Below, one piece after another: positions 34,194 through 43,171 of a DNA stretch of 64,000 bases. The stretch comes from Dactylosporangium sp. AC04546 (lineage in GTDB: Bacteria; Actinomycetota; Actinomycetes; Mycobacteriales; Micromonosporaceae): positions 1 through 64,000 of the forward strand of contig NZ_JAHYSG010000016.1 of assembly GCF_022095675.1 (NCBI RefSeq). Direction: 5' to 3'. The notes beneath the pieces were generated by a model, which saw nothing but the letters and a program-made list of their open reading frames with translations, was not told the DNA's origin and did not search any database. Position numbers and translations under genes: made by a program. Within the stretch, counting starts at the first letter, position 1. Every line of letters starts with the position of its first letter.

Positions 34194-35035
34194 GCCTGCT
34201 CGGCCCGGCGGAGGTCCGGGAACTGGCGCACAAGCTCGGCATCCGCCCGACCAAGCAGCTCGGGCAGAACTTCGTGCACGACCCCAACACGGTGCGGCGC
34301 ATCGTGCGGGCCGCGGACCTCGCGCCCGAGGACGTCGTGCTGGAGGTCGGTCCCGGCCTCGGCTCGCTGACGCTGGCTCTGCTGGAACACGGCAACCGGG
34401 TGTACGCCGTGGAGATCGACCCGGTGCTCGCCGCCGCGCTGCCGGACACCGTGGCCCGGTTCGCCCCGGAGCAGGCCGAGCGCCTCACGGTCATCCCCGG
34501 CGACGCGCTGCGCGCCGAGGTGCCGGCCGGACCGACCGCGCTGGTGGCCAACCTGCCGTACAACGTGGCCGTCCCGGTCGTCCTGCACCTCCTGGCGACC
34601 GTCCCGACCCTCCGGCAAGGGCTGGTGATGGTGCAGAAAGAGGTCGCCGACCGGCTCACCGCAGGCCCGGGAAGCCGGGTCTACGGGGTGCCGAGCGTGA
34701 AGCTCGCCTGGTACGCGACCGCCCGCCAGGCCGGCAAGGTGCCGCCGAGCGTGTTCTGGCCGGTCCCGAACGTCGACTCCGGCCTGGTCGCGTTCACGAA
34801 ACAAGCGCAGGTGGAAGGCGACCGGGAGGCGACGTTCGCGGTCGTCGACGCCGCGTTCGCCCAGCGCCGCAAGATGCTGCGGGGCGCGTTGGCCGGCTGG
34901 GCGGGCGGCCCGGACGCGGCCGAGCGGATCCTCCGTGCGGCCGGCGTCGACCCGACCGCCCGCGGTGAGCAGCTCACGGTGGAGGACTTCACCCGGATCG
35001 CCAGCCAGCGTCGGGCCGGCGGGGCGCCCGGGTAG
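34190..35035 (+). CDS. rsmA: 16S rRNA A1518/A1519 dimethyltransferase
   Basis: GTG start within the tatD stop; 281 residues. It dimethylates two adjacent adenines in the 3' hairpin of 16S rRNA. Visible motifs are [10 protein letters not shown], the SAM-binding [14 protein letters not shown], and the catalytic NLPYN, followed by the C-terminal helical domain ([12 protein letters not shown]). It sits in a tatD-rsmA-ispE-ABC-F run, 9 nt before ispE. Confidence 0.96.
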   Translation: MSLLGPAEVRELAHKLGIRPTKQLGQNFVHDPNTVRRIVRAADLAPEDVVLEVGPGLGSLTLALLEHGNRVYAVEIDPVLAAALPDTVARFAPEQAERLTVIPGDALRAEVPAGPTALVANLPYNVAVPVVLHLLATVPTLRQGLVMVQKEVADRLTAGPGSRVYGVPSVKLAWYATARQAGKVPPSVFWPVPNVDSGLVAFTKQAQVEGDREATFAVVDAAFAQRRKMLRGALAGWAGGPDAAERILRAAGVDPTARGEQLTVEDFTRIASQRRAGGAPG

Positions 35036-35044
35036 GGTGCAGCA

Positions 35045-35992
35045 GTGACCGAGCCGCTCTTCTCCGAGGACGAGGAGTTCGACCGGCCGCGCCTGGCCGC
35101 GCACGGACCGGTCCGGGTCCGCGTGCCCGCGAAGATCAACCTCCATCTGCACGTCGGCCCCGCCCGGTCCGACGGGTTCCACGAGCTGACCACCGTGTAT
35201 CACGCGATCGGCCTCTACGACGAGGTCACCGCGCGGCGCGGCGACACGCTCACGCTGACCATGGAGGGCGAGGGCACCGGCGAGCTGTCGCTCGACGAGG
35301 ACAACCTCGTGATCCGCGCCGCCCGCGCGCTGGCCGCGGAGACCGGGCACGAGCCGCACGCCCGGCTGCACCTCAAGAAGCAGATCCCGATCGCGGCCGG
35401 GCTGGCCGGCGGCAGTGCCGACGCGGCCGCCGCCCTGGTCGCCTGCGACCAGCTCTGGGGCACCGGCATGTCCCGCGACGACCTGGCCGCGATCGCCGCG
35501 ACCCTCGGCTCCGACATCCCGTTCCTGGTGCTGGGCGGCACCGCGCTCGGCACCGGCCGGGGCGAGCTGGTCAGCCCGGTCCTCACCGGCGGCCACACCT
35601 GGCACTGGGTGCTCGCCGTGGCCGAGGAGGGTCTGTCGACCCCGACGGTGTACCGCACGTTCGACCAGCTCGGCGGCAACTCCAACGCCGGGACCCCGGA
35701 CGGGCTGCTCGCCGCGCTGCGCCAGCGCGACCCGGAGGTGCTCGCCGGCGAGCTCGCCAACGACCTGCAGGCCGCCGCGCTGCACCTGCGCCCCGAGCTG
35801 CAGGGCGTGCTCGACGCCGGGCTCGACGCGGGCGCGCTGGCCGGCCTGGTCTCCGGCTCCGGCCCGACCTGCGTCTTCCTGGCCGAGGACGCGCGGCACG
35901 CGGCGCTCCTGGCGGCCGAGCTGGAGTCGCGCGACTGCTGCCGCGCGGTGCGCACCGCCGTCGGCCCGGTGCCGGGAGCGAGGGTGCTCTGA
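35045..35992 (+). CDS. ispE: 4-diphosphocytidyl-2-C-methyl-D-erythritol kinase
   Basis: GTG start; 315 residues. It phosphorylates CDP-methylerythritol in the non-mevalonate isoprenoid pathway. GHMP-kinase motifs are visible: RVPAKINLHLHVG (substrate site), the ATP loop PIAAGLAGGSADAAAALVA, and the C-terminal VSGSGPTCVFL. The position after rsmA is the standard actinobacterial arrangement. The ABC-F gene starts 1 nt after its stop. Confidence 0.95.
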   Translation: MTEPLFSEDEEFDRPRLAAHGPVRVRVPAKINLHLHVGPARSDGFHELTTVYHAIGLYDEVTARRGDTLTLTMEGEGTGELSLDEDNLVIRAARALAAETGHEPHARLHLKKQIPIAAGLAGGSADAAAALVACDQLWGTGMSRDDLAAIAATLGSDIPFLVLGGTALGTGRGELVSPVLTGGHTWHWVLAVAEEGLSTPTVYRTFDQLGGNSNAGTPDGLLAALRQRDPEVLAGELANDLQAAALHLRPELQGVLDAGLDAGALAGLVSGSGPTCVFLAEDARHAALLAAELESRDCCRAVRTAVGPVPGARVL

Positions 35993-35993
35993 T

Positions 35994-37790
35994 ATGGCCA
36001 ACATCGTCAACCTTGACAAGGTCTCCAAGTCGTACCCCGCCGGGCGCATCTTCGACGAGGTCTCCCTCGGCATCGACGACAGCGACCGCATCGGCATCGT
36101 CGGGCTCAACGGCGCGGGCAAGACCACGCTGCTGCGCATGCTGACGAAGGCCGAGGAGCCGGACGAGGGCCGGGTCACCCACCGGCGCGACCTGCGCGTC
36201 GCGGCCCTGCCGCAGTCGCTCGACCTGCCGCCGGCGGCGACCGTCCGCGACGTGGTCGTCGGCACCGCCTGGCTGCCGGCCGGCTTCGCCGCCGAGCACG
36301 AGTGGGCGGGCGACGCGGGCGTGCGTACGGTGCTCAACGGGCTGGGCATGCCGCACCTCGGCCTTGACGCGCCGGTCGGCCCGATGTCCGGTGGCGAGCG
36401 GCGCCGGGTGGCGCTGGCCGCGCTGCTGGTCCGCCCGGCCGACCTGCTCATCCTCGACGAGCCGACCAACCACCTCGACGTGGCCGGCATCGCCTGGCTG
36501 GCGCGGCACCTGCTCCAGCGCCGCGGCGCGCTCATCGTCGTCACCCACGACCGCTGGTTCCTCGACGCCGTCTGCACCACCACCTGGGAGGTCGCCGACG
36601 CGACCGTCCGCGCCTACGAGGGGGGCTACGCGGCCTGGACCCTCGCGCGGGCCGAGCGAGTGCGGGTCGCCGCCGAGACCGAGGCCCGCCGGCAGAACCT
36701 GCTGCGCAAGGAGATCGCCTGGCTGCGCCGCGGCCCGCCCGCGCGGACCAGCAAGCCCAAGTTCCGCATCGACGCGGCCAACGCGCTCATCGCCGACGTC
36801 CCGCCGCCCCGCGACACGGTCTCGCTCCAGCGGCTCGCCGTCACGCGGCTGGGCAAGCAGGTGTACGAGCTGGCCGGCCTGGGGCTGCGGGCCGGCGAGC
36901 GGGAGCTGCTGTCCGGCGTGGACTGGATCGTCGGCCCGGGGGACCGGATCGCGATTCTGGGCGCGAACGGCGCCGGCAAGACCACGCTGCTGCGCGTGCT
37001 GGCCGGCACCCGCGAGCCCGACGGCGGGCGGGTGCTGCGCGGCACCACCGTGCGCCCGGCGTTCCTGTCCCAGGAGCTGCACGAGCTGCCCGGCGGCCTG
37101 CGGCTGCTGGAGGCGGTCGAGGAGGTCGCCAAGCGGGTCAAGCTCGGCGACCGCGAGCTGTCCGCGGCCCAGCTGGCCGAGGTCTTCGGTTTCACCGGCG
37201 CGCGGGTGTGGACGCCCGTCGCCGACCTGTCAGGCGGCGAGCGGCGCCGGCTCCAGCTGCTTCGGCTGCTCGCCACCGAGCCCAACGTGCTGCTGCTCGA
37301 CGAGCCGACCAACGACCTCGACATCGACACGCTCGCCGCGCTGGAGGACCTGCTCGACACCTGGCCGGGCACGCTGATCGTGGCCAGCCACGACCGCTAC
37401 CTGGTCGAGCGGGTGACCGACACCGTCTACGGCATGTACGGCGACGGCCGCCTGGTCCATCTGCCGGGTGGCGTCGACGAGTACCTGGCGCACGTCTCGG
37501 AGGCGGGAGCGACCGGCTTCGCGCCCGCGGAGGCCGCCGACAAGAAGGACCGGGGAACCGACCTGCGGGCCTCGGAGAAGGACCAGCGCGCCGCCAAGAA
37601 GGAGCTGGTCAAGCTGGAGCGCAGCATCGACCGCCTCACCCAGAAGGAAGAGGCGCTCCACGCGAAGCTGGCCGAGCACGCCACCGACTACACCCGCATC
37701 ACCGAGCTGGACGCGGAGCTTCGCGCGGTACAGCGGGAAAAGGCGGAAGCCGAGGAGCAATGGCTCGCCCTGGCGGAGATCGCCGGTTGA
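35994..37790 (+). CDS. ABC-F family ATP-binding protein (Uup-like)
   Basis: ATG start; 598 residues. Two ABC cassettes in one chain: Walker A GLNGAGKTTL and GANGAGKTTL, signatures SGGERRR twice, and Walker B LLILDEPTNHLD and VLLLDEPTNDLD, joined by a charged linker, with a C-terminal coiled coil (KELVKLERSIDRLTQKEEAL). There are no membrane segments. ABC-F proteins act on ribosomes or nucleic acids; a housekeeping Uup-like role is more likely than drug resistance given its position directly after ispE. Confidence 0.92.
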   Translation: MANIVNLDKVSKSYPAGRIFDEVSLGIDDSDRIGIVGLNGAGKTTLLRMLTKAEEPDEGRVTHRRDLRVAALPQSLDLPPAATVRDVVVGTAWLPAGFAAEHEWAGDAGVRTVLNGLGMPHLGLDAPVGPMSGGERRRVALAALLVRPADLLILDEPTNHLDVAGIAWLARHLLQRRGALIVVTHDRWFLDAVCTTTWEVADATVRAYEGGYAAWTLARAERVRVAAETEARRQNLLRKEIAWLRRGPPARTSKPKFRIDAANALIADVPPPRDTVSLQRLAVTRLGKQVYELAGLGLRAGERELLSGVDWIVGPGDRIAILGANGAGKTTLLRVLAGTREPDGGRVLRGTTVRPAFLSQELHELPGGLRLLEAVEEVAKRVKLGDRELSAAQLAEVFGFTGARVWTPVADLSGGERRRLQLLRLLATEPNVLLLDEPTNDLDIDTLAALEDLLDTWPGTLIVASHDRYLVERVTDTVYGMYGDGRLVHLPGGVDEYLAHVSEAGATGFAPAEAADKKDRGTDLRASEKDQRAAKKELVKLERSIDRLTQKEEALHAKLAEHATDYTRITELDAELRAVQREKAEAEEQWLALAEIAG

Positions 37791-37811
37791 CCCGGCCTTA
37801 GAATCTCGACC

Positions 37812-38282
37812 ATGGCTGCACACTTTCCGATCAACCACCACCTCCGGCCGCTCTACCGGCTGCTGGCCGGGGTGGCGGGCCTCTACATGCTGGTCTTCGG
37901 CGTGGTCGGCTTCGTGCAGACCTCCGGCGCGGAGTTCTTCACCCGCGACGAGGCCGAATGGGCGCTCGGCCTGCGGACCAACCCGGCGTTCTCGCTGCTC
38001 TCGCTCGTTGCCGGCGTCGTCGTGCTGGGCGCCAACCTCATCGGGCGCAACGTCGGGCACGTCATCAACACGCTCGCCGGCATCGTCCTGACCATCGTCG
38101 GCATGGCGTCGCTCGCGCTCATGCAGACCGAGGCCAACATCTTCGCGTTCTCGATGGTCAACGTGATCGTGACCTTCATCCTTGCCGGCATCATCGGCAC
38201 GGCGAGCCTCTACGACCGGGTCGGCTCCCACGCGGACGCCAGGGCCGAGGAGGACTTCCGCCACGGGCCTCGGACCGCCTGA
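37812..38282 (+). CDS. DUF4383 membrane protein
   Basis: ATG start; 156 residues with four membrane helices: LYRLLAGVAGLYMLVFGVVG, NPAFSLLSLVAGVVVLGAN, NTLAGIVLTIVGMASLALM and NVIVTFILAGIIGTASLYD. The helix pattern and the HxxxRxxY-like start match the actinobacterial DUF4383 family of unknown function. It closes the ispE/ABC-F run and ends before the bidirectional terminator at 38306-38335. Confidence 0.86.
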   Translation: MAAHFPINHHLRPLYRLLAGVAGLYMLVFGVVGFVQTSGAEFFTRDEAEWALGLRTNPAFSLLSLVAGVVVLGANLIGRNVGHVINTLAGIVLTIVGMASLALMQTEANIFAFSMVNVIVTFILAGIIGTASLYDRVGSHADARAEEDFRHGPRTA

Positions 38283-38305
38283 CAGCACGGCCTGACAGGG
38301 ACATG

Positions 38306-38335
38306 AAAAGGGGGCGCCTCGGGCGCCCCCTTTTT
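38306..38335. terminator. Bidirectional rho-independent terminator
   Basis: AAAAGGGGGCGCC, a short TCG loop, then GGCGCCCCCTTTTT. The A run and T run on either side make it work on both strands: for the DUF4383 gene on plus and the TetR gene on minus, whose stop at 38335-38337 touches it. Confidence 0.92.
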
Positions 38336-39015
38336 CATTTGCCCTGCCGGGTCACCAGCGTCGGCTTGCCCTTCATGTTGGACAGGCCGTTCCAGGCCAG
38401 GTTGACCAGGTGCGCGGCGACGACCTCCTTCTTCGGCTTGCGGACCTCCAGCCACCACCGGCCGGTCAGCGCGACCATGCCGACGAGCGCCTGGGAGTAC
38501 AGCTCGGCGAGTTTGGGGTCGAAGCCGCGGCGCTTGAACTCCGAGCCGAGGATGTGCTCGGCCTGGTGCGCCACGTCGTTCAGCACGCTCATGAAGTTGC
38601 CGGTCGGGGACATCACCGGCGCCTCGCGCACGAGGACCCGGAAGCCGTCGGTCTCCGACTCGATGTAGTCCAGCAGCGCGAGGGCCGCCTGTTCGAGCAG
38701 TTCGTGCGGGTGGCCGGCGGTCAGTGCGTTGGTGATCCGGTCGAGCAGCGACCGGACCTCCCGGTCGACCACCACCGCGTAGAGGCCCTCTTTGCCGCCG
38801 AAGTGCTCGTAGACGACCGGCTTGGACACCTTCGCCCGCGACGCCACCTCCTCGATGGAGGTGGCGTCGAAGCCCCGCTCGGCGAAGAGGGCCCGTCCGA
38901 TCGAGATGAGCTGCTCACGGCGTTGCGTGGAGGACATCCGGACCCGTCCCTTCGCCGGGGCCGGTGGCGGCGGTGCCGGCGGGCGCAGGTCATCTTCGTC
39001 CAGGCTGTCGGTCAC
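38335..39015 (-). CDS. TetR-family regulator, desaturase-linked
   Basis: GTG start within the desaturase stop (GTGA); 226 residues. After a Pro-rich N-terminus the TetR helix-turn-helix is clear: REQLISIGRALFAERGFDATSIEEVASRAKVSKPVVYEHFGGKE (quoted in part: SIEEVASRAKVSKPVVYEHF). The C-terminal ligand domain has the pattern of fatty-acid-responsive TetR proteins. Co-transcription with the desaturase and a strong dyad at that gene's promoter suggest that it represses the unit in response to acyl-CoA. Confidence 0.9.
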   Translation of the reverse strand: MTDSLDEDDLRPPAPPPPAPAKGRVRMSSTQRREQLISIGRALFAERGFDATSIEEVASRAKVSKPVVYEHFGGKEGLYAVVVDREVRSLLDRITNALTAGHPHELLEQAALALLDYIESETDGFRVLVREAPVMSPTGNFMSVLNDVAHQAEHILGSEFKRRGFDPKLAELYSQALVGMVALTGRWWLEVRKPKKEVVAAHLVNLAWNGLSNMKGKPTLVTRQGK

Positions 39016-39989
39016 CCGTTCATCGTGCCAGCAGCGATCCGCTTGGCGTCGATGCGGTCCTTCTTCGGCCAGCGGATGTCGGTCGCCCAGCCGAGCTTCT
39101 CGAAGATCCAGATGAGCCGGGCGTTGATGTCGATCTGGCCCTTGTCGACGCCGTGGCGGGCGCACGTCGGGTCGGCGTGGTGCAGGTTGTGCCAGCTCTC
39201 GCCGAAGGACAGGATCGCCAGCGGCCAGAAGTTGCTGGCCCGGTCGCCCTCGCGGGTCTCGAACGGACGCTCACCGTAGACGTGGCAGATCGAGTTGATC
39301 GACCAGGTGACGTGGTGCAGCAGGCCGATGCGGATCAGGCCGGCCCAGAAGAACGCCGACAGCGCGCCCTGCCACGACAAGGTGACGAGGCCGGCGATGA
39401 TCGCGGGCAGCGTCGCCGACAGGATGACGATGACCGGGAACAGCTTGTCGATGCGGCGGATGTCCTTGTCGGCCATGAGGTCCGGCGCGAACCGCTCGCG
39501 GTTGGCCAGCTCGCGGTGGAACAGCCAGCCGACGTGCGCGTGGAAGAGGCCCTTGGTCAGGCCCAGGAACGACTCGCCGAAGCGCCAGGGCGAGTGCGGG
39601 TCACCCTCGCGGTCGGAGAACGCGTGGTGGCGGCGGTGGTCGGCGACCCACTGGGTGGGGTTGCCCTCGATCGCGGTGCTGCCGGCGATGGTGAGCGCGA
39701 TCCGCAGGCCGCGGTTCGCCTTGAACGAACCATGGGTGAGATACCGGTGGAACCCGGTCCCGATGCCCAGTCCCCCGATGACGTAGAAGACCACGCCGAG
39801 CACGACGTCGAGCCAGCTCAGTCCCCAGCCCCAGGCGACCGGGACGGCGGCGAGCAGGGCGACGAAGGGCAGGACCACGAAGCCCCACAGCGCGATCAGG
39901 ATGCCGACGCTCTGCTTGCCCTCGGTGAGCGGCTTCGGCGCGCGCTCCGGGGTGTCGGCGGGGGTGGGGTCAAGGACCGATACGGACAT
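39012..39989 (-). CDS. Acyl-CoA/acyl-lipid delta-9 desaturase
   Basis: ATG 39989; 325 residues. It introduces a double bond into saturated acyl chains at the membrane. The three histidine boxes that hold the di-iron centre are HRYLTH, HRRHH and HNLHH, with four membrane helices between them. No cytochrome b5 or ferredoxin domain is fused, so an external electron donor is needed. First gene of a unit with the TetR regulator, transcribed from a promoter region holding nested dyads (40022-40056). Confidence 0.94.
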   Translation of the reverse strand: MSVSVLDPTPADTPERAPKPLTEGKQSVGILIALWGFVVLPFVALLAAVPVAWGWGLSWLDVVLGVVFYVIGGLGIGTGFHRYLTHGSFKANRGLRIALTIAGSTAIEGNPTQWVADHRRHHAFSDREGDPHSPWRFGESFLGLTKGLFHAHVGWLFHRELANRERFAPDLMADKDIRRIDKLFPVIVILSATLPAIIAGLVTLSWQGALSAFFWAGLIRIGLLHHVTWSINSICHVYGERPFETREGDRASNFWPLAILSFGESWHNLHHADPTCARHGVDKGQIDINARLIWIFEKLGWATDIRWPKKDRIDAKRIAAGTMNG

Positions 39990-40021
39990 GGCACCTCTCA
40001 AGGTTCGTCGCCGGGCGGGGG

Positions 40022-40081
40022 CTACGCTTACGTCACCGTAACTTACGGAGGCGTAGGTTCGCCAGGTGAAGCTCGTGTCAA
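40022..40081 (-). promoter_or_regulatory. Desaturase promoter with nested TetR-type dyads
   Basis: On the minus strand a consensus -35 TTGACA (40081-40076) is followed about 19 nt later by nested inverted repeats: CTACGC/GCGTAG (40022-40027, 40051-40056), TTACG-N4-CGTAA (40028-40041) and CCGTAA-C-TTACGG (40036-40048). They cover the expected -10 and transcription start, a repressor position. Confidence 0.6.
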
Positions 40082-40218
40082 GTCAGTTACCCCGAGTTTT
40101 GTGTGATCTTCCAGCCAAGTTCTTCAGCACGATCGGCTGACTTCCGTTGCCCGTGAGGGGAACGAGCCCTGGGGACGAAACGGATCGAAGGGCAAGCTAG
40201 GCTTCCAACGCGGCGTAA

Positions 40219-40290
40219 TGGGGTGTGGGGTAACGGCAGCCCGCAGGCCTTTGGAGCCTCGCAGTCCTGGTTCGAATCCAGGCACCCCAG
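40219..40290 (+). tRNA. tRNA-Gln (anticodon TTG)
   Basis: 72 nt. Acceptor stem TGGGGTG (40219-40225) pairs with CACCCCA (40283-40289), discriminator G. The anticodon arm AGGC-CTTTGGA-GCCT shows TTG at positions 34-36. The T arm CCTGG-TTCGAAT-CCAGG is perfect. No CCA is encoded. It lies 83 nt before glmU, a common actinobacterial neighbour. Confidence 0.95.
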
Positions 40291-40373
40291 CGTGTTCGCC
40301 CGCCGCCGGGTGATGTCCGGGTTGCCTGACTACGATGAGGCCGCACCGACTATCCGTCGAGGGAGCGCGCCCC

Positions 40374-41858
40374 GTGCGAAACGTGATCATCCTGGCCGCC
40401 GGCGAAGGCAAGCGCATGAAATCGGCGCTGCCGAAGGTCCTCCATCCCCTGCTCGGCCGCAGTCTCGTCGGCCACGTGCTGGCCGCCACGGAGTCGTTCC
40501 TGGACAACGGCACGGTGACCGTCGTGGTCGGGCACGGCGCCGAGCAGGTCCGCGCCCACCTGGAGCAGGTCGCTCCGGCCGCGGTCCCGGTCACCCAGGC
40601 CGAGCAGCGCGGCACGGGCCACGCGGTCCGCATCGCGCTGGATGCCAACCCCGAGCTCACCGGCACGGTCGTGGTGCTCAACGGTGACATCCCGCTGCTA
40701 CGGGCCGAGACGCTCGCCGCGCTCGTGCACACCCACGAGACCACGAAGGCGGCCGCCACCGTGCTGACCGCCGAGGTCGCCGACCCCACCGGCCTCGGGC
40801 GCATCGTGCGCAACCGGGGCGGCGAGTTCTCGGCGATCGTCGAGGAGCGCGACGCCACGCCGGCCCAGCGGGCGATCCGCGAGATCAACTCGGGCGCCTA
40901 CGTCTTCGAGGCCGCGGCGCTGCGCGACATGCTGGGCAAGCTGTCGACCGACAACGACCAGGGCGAGGAGTACCTCACCGACGTCATCGGCCTGCTGGCC
41001 GAGGCCGGCTCGCCGATCGTCGCCCACCGCGCTCCGGACGCGACCGAGACTCTCGGCGCCAACGACCGGGCCGAGCTGGCCGGCCTGCGGGGCATCATGC
41101 GCGACCGGATCAACGACGAGTGGATGCGCGCCGGGGTGGCGATCATCGACCCGGCGACCACCTGGATCGACGTGACGGTCACCCTCTCCCGCGACGCCGT
41201 GGTCGAGCCCAACACCCACCTGCGCGGCGCCACGAGCGTCGGCGAGGGCGCCGTGGTCGGCCCGGACACCTCCCTCATCGACGTCGTGGTGGGCGCCGGC
41301 GCCACCGTGGTGCGCACCCACGCGCTGTCCTCGGAGATCGGCCCGCAGGCCTCCGTCGGGCCGTTCGCCTACCTGCGCCCCGGCAGCAAGCTGGGGGTCA
41401 AGGCGAAGGTCGGCACGTTCGTGGAGACCAAGGCCGCGACGCTGGGCGACGGCGCGAAGGTCCCGCACCTCTCCTACGTCGGGGACGCCGAGATCGGCGA
41501 GGGCACCAACATCGGCGCCGCCACCGTCTTCGTGAACTACGACGGGGTGAAGAAGCAGCGCTCGGTCATCGGCGCCCACGCCCGGACCGGGGCCGACAAC
41601 ATGTTCGTCGCGCCCGTGCACGTGGGCGACGGCGCCTACACGGCCGCCGGCAGCGTCATTGTCAAGGACGTCCCGCCGGGCGCCCTGGGCGTCTCCCGGG
41701 CCCACCAGCGCAACATCGAGGGCTGGGTCGAGCGCAAGCGACCTGGCAGCGCGGCAGCTGTCGCGGCCGCTGAGGCTAACGCCGTGTTTCAGGAACGTGA
41801 AGAACACCACGTCGACCCAGGTCCAGTGGTCGAGCGGCCCGCGCCCGACGAACAATGA
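40374..41858 (+). CDS. glmU: Bifunctional UDP-GlcNAc pyrophosphorylase / GlcN-1-P acetyltransferase
   Basis: GTG start with GGGAGCGCGC upstream; 494 residues. The N-terminal uridylyltransferase domain begins NVIILAAGEGKRMKSALPK; the C-terminal left-handed beta-helix acetyltransferase has hexapeptide repeats and VGPFAYLRPG, NYDGVKK. It makes UDP-GlcNAc for peptidoglycan. The last 40 residues are a disordered acidic tail as in other actinobacterial enzymes. Followed by prs. Confidence 0.96.
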   Translation: MRNVIILAAGEGKRMKSALPKVLHPLLGRSLVGHVLAATESFLDNGTVTVVVGHGAEQVRAHLEQVAPAAVPVTQAEQRGTGHAVRIALDANPELTGTVVVLNGDIPLLRAETLAALVHTHETTKAAATVLTAEVADPTGLGRIVRNRGGEFSAIVEERDATPAQRAIREINSGAYVFEAAALRDMLGKLSTDNDQGEEYLTDVIGLLAEAGSPIVAHRAPDATETLGANDRAELAGLRGIMRDRINDEWMRAGVAIIDPATTWIDVTVTLSRDAVVEPNTHLRGATSVGEGAVVGPDTSLIDVVVGAGATVVRTHALSSEIGPQASVGPFAYLRPGSKLGVKAKVGTFVETKAATLGDGAKVPHLSYVGDAEIGEGTNIGAATVFVNYDGVKKQRSVIGAHARTGADNMFVAPVHVGDGAYTAAGSVIVKDVPPGALGVSRAHQRNIEGWVERKRPGSAAAVAAAEANAVFQEREEHHVDPGPVVERPAPDEQ

Positions 41859-41893
41859 GGCGCAACCACGAGACCGGGAGCGGGCGACCCCAG

Positions 41894-42874
41894 ATGGCCA
41901 GCATTTCTTCGGAGAACCGCAAGAACCTGATGCTTTTCTCCGGCCGCGGGTTTCCCGCGCTCGCCGAGGAGATCGGCGCGGTGCTCGGGGTCGACCCGAC
42001 GCCCATGGACGCATACGACTTCGCCTCGGGCGAGATCTTCGTGCGGTACCGCGAGAGCGTCCGCGGCTCGGACGCGTTCGTCGTCCAGTCGATGGTCGTG
42101 CCGATCAACGACTGGCTCATGGAGTCGTTGATCATGGTGGACGCGCTGAAGCGGGGCTCCGCCAAGCGCATCACCGTGGTGCTGCCCTTCTACCCGTACG
42201 CACGCCAGGACAAGAAGCACCGCGGCCGCGAGCCGATCTCGGCCCGCCTGGTGGCGGACCTCTTCAAGACCGCGGGTGCCAACCGCATCCTCACGGTCGA
42301 CCTGCACACGGCCCAGATCCAGGGCTTCTTCGACGGTCCGGTCGACCACCTGTTCGCGATGAACACGCTGGCCGACCACATCGAGGCCAAGTACGCGGGG
42401 CGGCCGATCACCGTGGTCGCCCCCGACTCGGGCCGGGTGCGGGTGGCGGAGCGCTGGACGGACCGGCTGGGCGGCTGCCCGCTCGCCTTCATCCACAAGA
42501 CCCGCGATCCCTCCAAGCCCAACCAGGTGGTCGCGAACCGCGTGGTCGGCGAGGTCGAGGGCCGCGTCTGCCTGATCGTCGACGACATGATCGACACGGG
42601 CGGCACGATCGTCTCGGCCGCGGACATCCTCTTCAACGAGGGTGCGGCCGACGTCGTGGTCGCGGCCACCCACCCGGTGCTGTCCGACCCGGCCTGCGAC
42701 CGCCTGGCCGCGAGCCGTATCAGCGAGGTCGTGGTGACGAACACGCTGCCGCTGCCGGCGGACAAGAAGGTGGAGAAGATCACCCAGCTCTCCATCGCCC
42801 CGCTGCTGGCCCGGGCGATCCGCGAGGTCTTCGACGACGGCTCCGTGACGACCCTGTTCGGCGGCCTCTCCTAA
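41894..42874 (+). CDS. prs: Ribose-phosphate pyrophosphokinase
   Basis: ATG 41894 (MASISSENRKNLMLFSGRG), giving 326 residues, the family length; an in-frame ATG at 41855 overlapping the glmU stop is possible. It makes PRPP from ribose-5-phosphate and ATP. Motifs: FPYARQDKKHRGREPISARL (catalytic flexible loop), the PRPP loop CLIVDDMIDTGGTI and VDLHTAQIQGFF. It is the second gene of the glmU-prs unit. Confidence 0.96.
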   Translation: MASISSENRKNLMLFSGRGFPALAEEIGAVLGVDPTPMDAYDFASGEIFVRYRESVRGSDAFVVQSMVVPINDWLMESLIMVDALKRGSAKRITVVLPFYPYARQDKKHRGREPISARLVADLFKTAGANRILTVDLHTAQIQGFFDGPVDHLFAMNTLADHIEAKYAGRPITVVAPDSGRVRVAERWTDRLGGCPLAFIHKTRDPSKPNQVVANRVVGEVEGRVCLIVDDMIDTGGTIVSAADILFNEGAADVVVAATHPVLSDPACDRLAASRISEVVVTNTLPLPADKKVEKITQLSIAPLLARAIREVFDDGSVTTLFGGLS

Positions 42875-43171
42875 CCCTGCGGTGAACCGCGGCAAGCGTG
42901 ATCTGCACAACCGGGCGGGGAGGGTGTGAACACCGTCTGGCGTCTCGGGTAAGCTAGTGCGGTTGCCACGGCGAGGGTGCTCCCGAGGGGCCGGGCATGC
43001 AGTTCCTGCGCAGTCGCGCAAGACGGCATGACGGTCGTGCGAGCTCCGTGATCGACGCGGTGCTCCGGGCCTGTGCCCTGTGCGCCCCCTCGCCCGAGCG
43101 CCGCACGAGACAACTGTTACCGGTCGCGCCGGCCGGTGCCCGCCGCACCAACGCATCAGGAGTTTTCTGTC

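Noticed and set aside
34190..37790. ABC-F protein as an antibiotic-resistance gene
   Set aside because: Its position in the conserved tatD-rsmA-ispE run argues for a housekeeping member; no biosynthetic cluster is nearby.
40219..40290. tRNA-Gln as integration site of a mobile element
   Set aside because: No integrase and no repeat of the tRNA 3' end is seen; the flanks are ordinary housekeeping genes.
42875..43171. Ribosomal-protein leader or riboswitch before rplY
   Set aside because: The spacer is about 300 nt, but I find no conserved hairpin or known riboswitch consensus; it probably only holds a promoter.
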